DNA from: Holophagaceae bacterium | GTDB lineage: Bacteria; Acidobacteriota; Holophagae; Holophagales; Holophagaceae | DNA: 6,953 bases | NCBI GenBank assembly: GCA_025355915.1 | Contig: JANXYT010000250.1 | Span: forward strand, 1 to 6,953 | Direction of reading: 5' to 3' | Shown: one piece after another, positions 4,819-6,953 of the stretch | Numbering within the stretch: position 1 is the first letter of the stretch | Layout of the letters: each line of letters opens with the position of its first letter | Notes under the pieces: generated by a model | Seen by the model: the letters and a program-made list of their open reading frames with translations, nothing else | Database searches by the model: none | Told to the model about the DNA's origin: nothing | Program-made: the position numbers and the translations under genes

Positions 4819-6179
4819 CAGCTATTGGCTTTCAGAAAGGGCGTGAGGTCGATGCCGAAGATCTGGCCCATGGCCAGCATGGCCTGGTGATGGTCCGAGG
4901 CCTCCGCCGTCGCCTGGCGGAGAAAGGACTGAATGGCCGGCTGGAACTGAATGGCCTGATCGATGGCCGTGCTGGAGCCCTTGGTGTAGGCGCCGATCTG
5001 GATGAGATCCTCCGCATCCTGGTAGGTGGCCATGAGGTCGCGCAGCTTGCTGGCCAGCTGCTTCTGCTCCGGTGGCGCCAGGGCACTGAAGAGGCGCGAA
5101 AGACTGGAAAGCACGTCGATGGCGGGGAAGTGGTTTTTCGAACCCAGTTTTCTCGAAAGGATCACATGGCCATCCAGGATGCCGCGCACGGCGTCGCTGA
5201 TGGGCTCGTTCATGTCGTCGCCCTCCACCAGCACGGTGTAGATGCCGGTGATGGAACCCATGCCTTCGAAAGTGCCAGCCCGTTCCATGAGGCGCGGCAA
5301 CAGGGCGAAGACCGAGGGCGTGTAGCCCCGGGAACTGGGGGGCTCTCCGGCGCTGAGCCCCACTTCGCGCTGGGCCATGGCGAACCGGGTGACGCTGTCC
5401 ATCATCAGCAGCACATCCTTGCCCTGGCGCATGAAGTACTCGGCCACCGTGGTGCCCGCCATGGCGCAGCGCAGGCGCAGCAGGGGGCTCTGGTCGCTGG
5501 TGGACACCACCACCACGCTGCGGCGAAGGCCCTCTTCGCCCAGATCGTTCTCGATGAACTCGCGGAGCTCGCGGCCCCGTTCCCCCACCAGCGTGATCAC
5601 GTTCACTTCGGCGGAGGTGTTGCGCGCCACCATGCCCAGCAGGGTGGACTTCCCCACGCCCGATCCAGAAAAGATGCCCACGCGCTGGCCCTTGCCCAGG
5701 GTGAGCAGGCCATCGATGGCTCGCACGCCGGTGGAGAGGACCTGATCGATGCGCTTTCGCCGCATGGGATTGGGCGGCGGGCCCTGGAGGGGCAGAAAGG
5801 CAGTGGCTTCGATGGGAGGGCCGCCGTCCAGGGGCCGTCCCAGGGGGTCGATCACCCGGCCCAGCAGGGCATCCGCCAACGGCAGTTCCGACTGGTGGCC
5901 AGTACCCTCCACCCACAGGCCGGGCCGGATGCCTTCGGTCTCTTCGATGGGCATGAGCAGCACGCGCTGGCCGGCAAACCCCACCACTTCGGCATGGATG
6001 AGTCGCGGCCTTCCCGTGGTGTCCGTGCCGTGGATGAGCATCTGCTCGCCCACGGAGCATTCTGGCCCGGTGGATTCCACCACCAGCCCGACCACCTTGG
6101 TGACCCTGCCCATCCAATCGCCTTTGGGCAATCCATGGATGCGGGCCGCGAGGAGAGGGAGGTCGAGCATGGCCTTCAC
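4818..6179 (-). CDS. fliI: Flagellum-specific ATPase FliI
   Basis: FliI is the hexameric ATPase at the cytoplasmic base of the flagellar type III export apparatus, homologous to F1 beta subunits. The 453-residue product has an N-terminal beta-barrel region (about 20-95) and DPLGRPLDG (111-119). Walker A is SGSGVGKST (171-179). The catalytic glutamate lies in LVGERGRE (E200). Walker B is VLLMMD (256-261, D261). Further conserved blocks are SRGYTPSVFALLPRLMERAG (283-302) and DGHVILSRKL (336-345), whose arginine matches the usual Arg-finger region. All key residues are intact and the length is typical. The GTG start at 6177-6179 gives a 4-bp overlap (GTGA) with the fliH stop. An ATG at 6168-6170, three codons later, is an alternative; neither has a strong ribosome site. 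The stop overlaps the fliJ start by one base. Confidence 0.97.
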   Translation of the reverse strand: MKAMLDLPLLAARIHGLPKGDWMGRVTKVVGLVVESTGPECSVGEQMLIHGTDTTGRPRLIHAEVVGFAGQRVLLMPIEETEGIRPGLWVEGTGHQSELPLADALLGRVIDPLGRPLDGGPPIEATAFLPLQGPPPNPMRRKRIDQVLSTGVRAIDGLLTLGKGQRVGIFSGSGVGKSTLLGMVARNTSAEVNVITLVGERGRELREFIENDLGEEGLRRSVVVVSTSDQSPLLRLRCAMAGTTVAEYFMRQGKDVLLMMDSVTRFAMAQREVGLSAGEPPSSRGYTPSVFALLPRLMERAGTFEGMGSITGIYTVLVEGDDMNEPISDAVRGILDGHVILSRKLGSKNHFPAIDVLSSLSRLFSALAPPEQKQLASKLRDLMATYQDAEDLIQIGAYTKGSSTAIDQAIQFQPAIQSFLRQATAEASDHHQAMLAMGQIFGIDLTPFLKANS

Positions 6180-6910
6180 GGCGTGCCGCCGTCCTTCATG
6201 CGGGTGATGACCTGCATGAGGCTTTCGCGACGGCGTTCCAGGGTGGCGTTGAGAACACCCTGGGGGGCCTCGAGGCGCAGGCTGCCGCGGGAGAGGCTGC
6301 CATCGGCCACAAGGGCCAGGCCCGCCTGGCCCACGAACCGATCTCCGAGTTGTTCAAGGTCCGCGGGATTCAGGAAGACCTGCACGGGCATCTCGCCATC
6401 GCGGCGCCCCCGGGGCAGGGGGAAGGGCAGTTCCTCGAGGATGTGCTCCATGAGCGCCTTCACGGCCCCGGGCGTCTGCTCGATCTGCTGGACGGCGAGA
6501 TGCTCGCCGACGGCGAGGGACAGCGCCACCAGTTCCTCGTTCAGGGCCTCTCTCAAGACCAGGGAAGTGGAGGCCAGCTCGACCAGGTGTTCTTCCAGTC
6601 GTTGAATGTAGGCCTTGTACTGGCTTTCTCCGAAGGTGCGCCCTTCGGCCTCTCCCGAGGCAAATCCCTCTTCGTAGGCCCGGCGAGCGATGTCCTGAGC
6701 CTGCCGCTCCGCATCCTGCAGCCGGTCCACAACCCGCTGCTCGATGGGGATCTGGGAGAATTCCACATCGTTGAGGTCGGATGCCACTGAGCCCTCACCC
6801 CCGTCAAAGGAGCCATGGGTCAGCGTGGCCTCCACCGGAAAGTACGGGTAAGCCTCCAGGCGAGTGTCCTGAAGGTCTGCGGCGGCGATGAACCCCTTGC
6901 TACGTGACAT
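6176..6910 (-). CDS. fliH: Flagellar assembly protein FliH (export ATPase regulator)
   Basis: FliH binds FliI, restrains its ATPase activity and tethers it to the C-ring (FliN), acting like the peripheral stalk of F/V-type ATPases. The 244-residue product has a variable N-terminus (1-60) without recognised motifs, then a long helix. The helix carries a run of glycines every fourth residue, G82, G86, G90 and G94, flanked by A78 and Y98. These are the GxxxG repeats characteristic of FliH. The C-terminal domain (about 120-240) has EELVALSLAVGEHLA (125-139) and VQVFLNPADLEQL (176-188), then GSLRLEAPQGVLNATLERR (209-227), resembling the FliH/YscL/V-ATPase E family. The ATG at 6908-6910 lies within the last codons of fliG (11-bp overlap), and the stop overlaps the fliI start by 4 bp. 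Confidence 0.93.
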   Translation of the reverse strand: MSRSKGFIAAADLQDTRLEAYPYFPVEATLTHGSFDGGEGSVASDLNDVEFSQIPIEQRVVDRLQDAERQAQDIARRAYEEGFASGEAEGRTFGESQYKAYIQRLEEHLVELASTSLVLREALNEELVALSLAVGEHLAVQQIEQTPGAVKALMEHILEELPFPLPRGRRDGEMPVQVFLNPADLEQLGDRFVGQAGLALVADGSLSRGSLRLEAPQGVLNATLERRRESLMQVITRMKDGGTP

Positions 6911-6953
6911 AGTCCTCGCCCCCGCCCCCGCCGATGCTGATGACCCCTTCCTC
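6900..6953 (-). CDS. fliG: C-terminal end of flagellar motor switch protein FliG (5' part outside the window)
   Basis: The frame open at the right edge reads EEGVISIGGGGGEDYVT and stops at TAG (6900-6902). FliG is the C-ring protein that contacts the stators, and it commonly ends with a glycine-rich, acidic tail of the form EIVI-x-x-GGE-x-x-x-V. Only 17 residues are visible. The assignment therefore also relies on fliG preceding fliH in most flagellar clusters and on the tight 11-bp overlap with the fliH start. Confidence 0.75.
   Translation of the reverse strand, partial: EEGVISIGGGGGEDYVT

Noticed and set aside
4887..6605. 572-codon open frame on the plus strand opposite fliI and fliH
   Set aside because: It is fully antisense to two genes with intact catalytic motifs. 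The product is rich in His, Gly and Ala with no recognisable domain, as expected from an antisense frame of GC-rich coding DNA.
1..6953. A novel accessory or defence system, mobile element or CRISPR array
   Set aside because: Nearly the whole window is accounted for by flagellar genes in a known order. No transposase, phage gene, spaced repeat array or tRNA was seen.

Overview
This window is a continuous piece of a bacterial flagellar gene cluster. Every convincing gene is on the minus strand, so transcription runs from the right edge (6953) to the left edge (1). In that order the genes are: the last codons of fliG, then fliH, fliI, fliJ, a motE/flbB-like gene (MgtE_N-type, also called ylxF in Bacillus), fliK (broken into two overlapping frames), flgD, and flgE (its stop codon lies just past the left edge). 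The DNA is very GC-rich, which produces many long antisense and out-of-frame ORFs. I consider these shadows.

The order fliG-fliH-fliI-fliJ-motE/flbB-fliK-flgD-flgE matches the layout known from Borrelia and Bacillus, not the scattered enterobacterial layout. With the high GC, this suggests a motile, free-living bacterium outside the Enterobacteria, possibly an acidobacterium of the Holophaga/Geothrix kind or a delta-proteobacterium-like lineage. The taxonomic guess is inference from gene order and composition only.

Right block (3802-6953): fliG, fliH, fliI, fliJ and the motE-like gene are packed with overlaps of 11, 4 and 1 bp and then an 18-bp gap. This is typical of a translationally coupled operon. 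FliI is the ATPase of the flagellar type III export apparatus, FliH its peripheral-stalk regulator and FliJ its central stalk/chaperone-escort protein. The motE-like product is a membrane-anchored coiled-coil protein whose relatives work at the stator/collar level.

Middle gap (3539-3801, 263 bp): this is the only sizeable non-coding stretch. It holds a cluster of strong inverted repeats and a candidate sigma-54 (-24/-12) promoter just upstream of fliK. It may separate an export-apparatus unit from a hook unit.

Left block (1-3538): the hook assembly genes. FliK is the hook-length ruler and substrate-specificity switch, FlgD the hook cap scaffold and FlgE the hook subunit. The fliK reading frame stops and restarts at a TGATG at 2367-2371, exactly inside the conserved C-terminal switch domain. 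This looks most like a single-base deletion, biological or technical. I found no mobile element, CRISPR array, RNA gene or foreign gene cargo, and no convincing evidence of a wholly new system.
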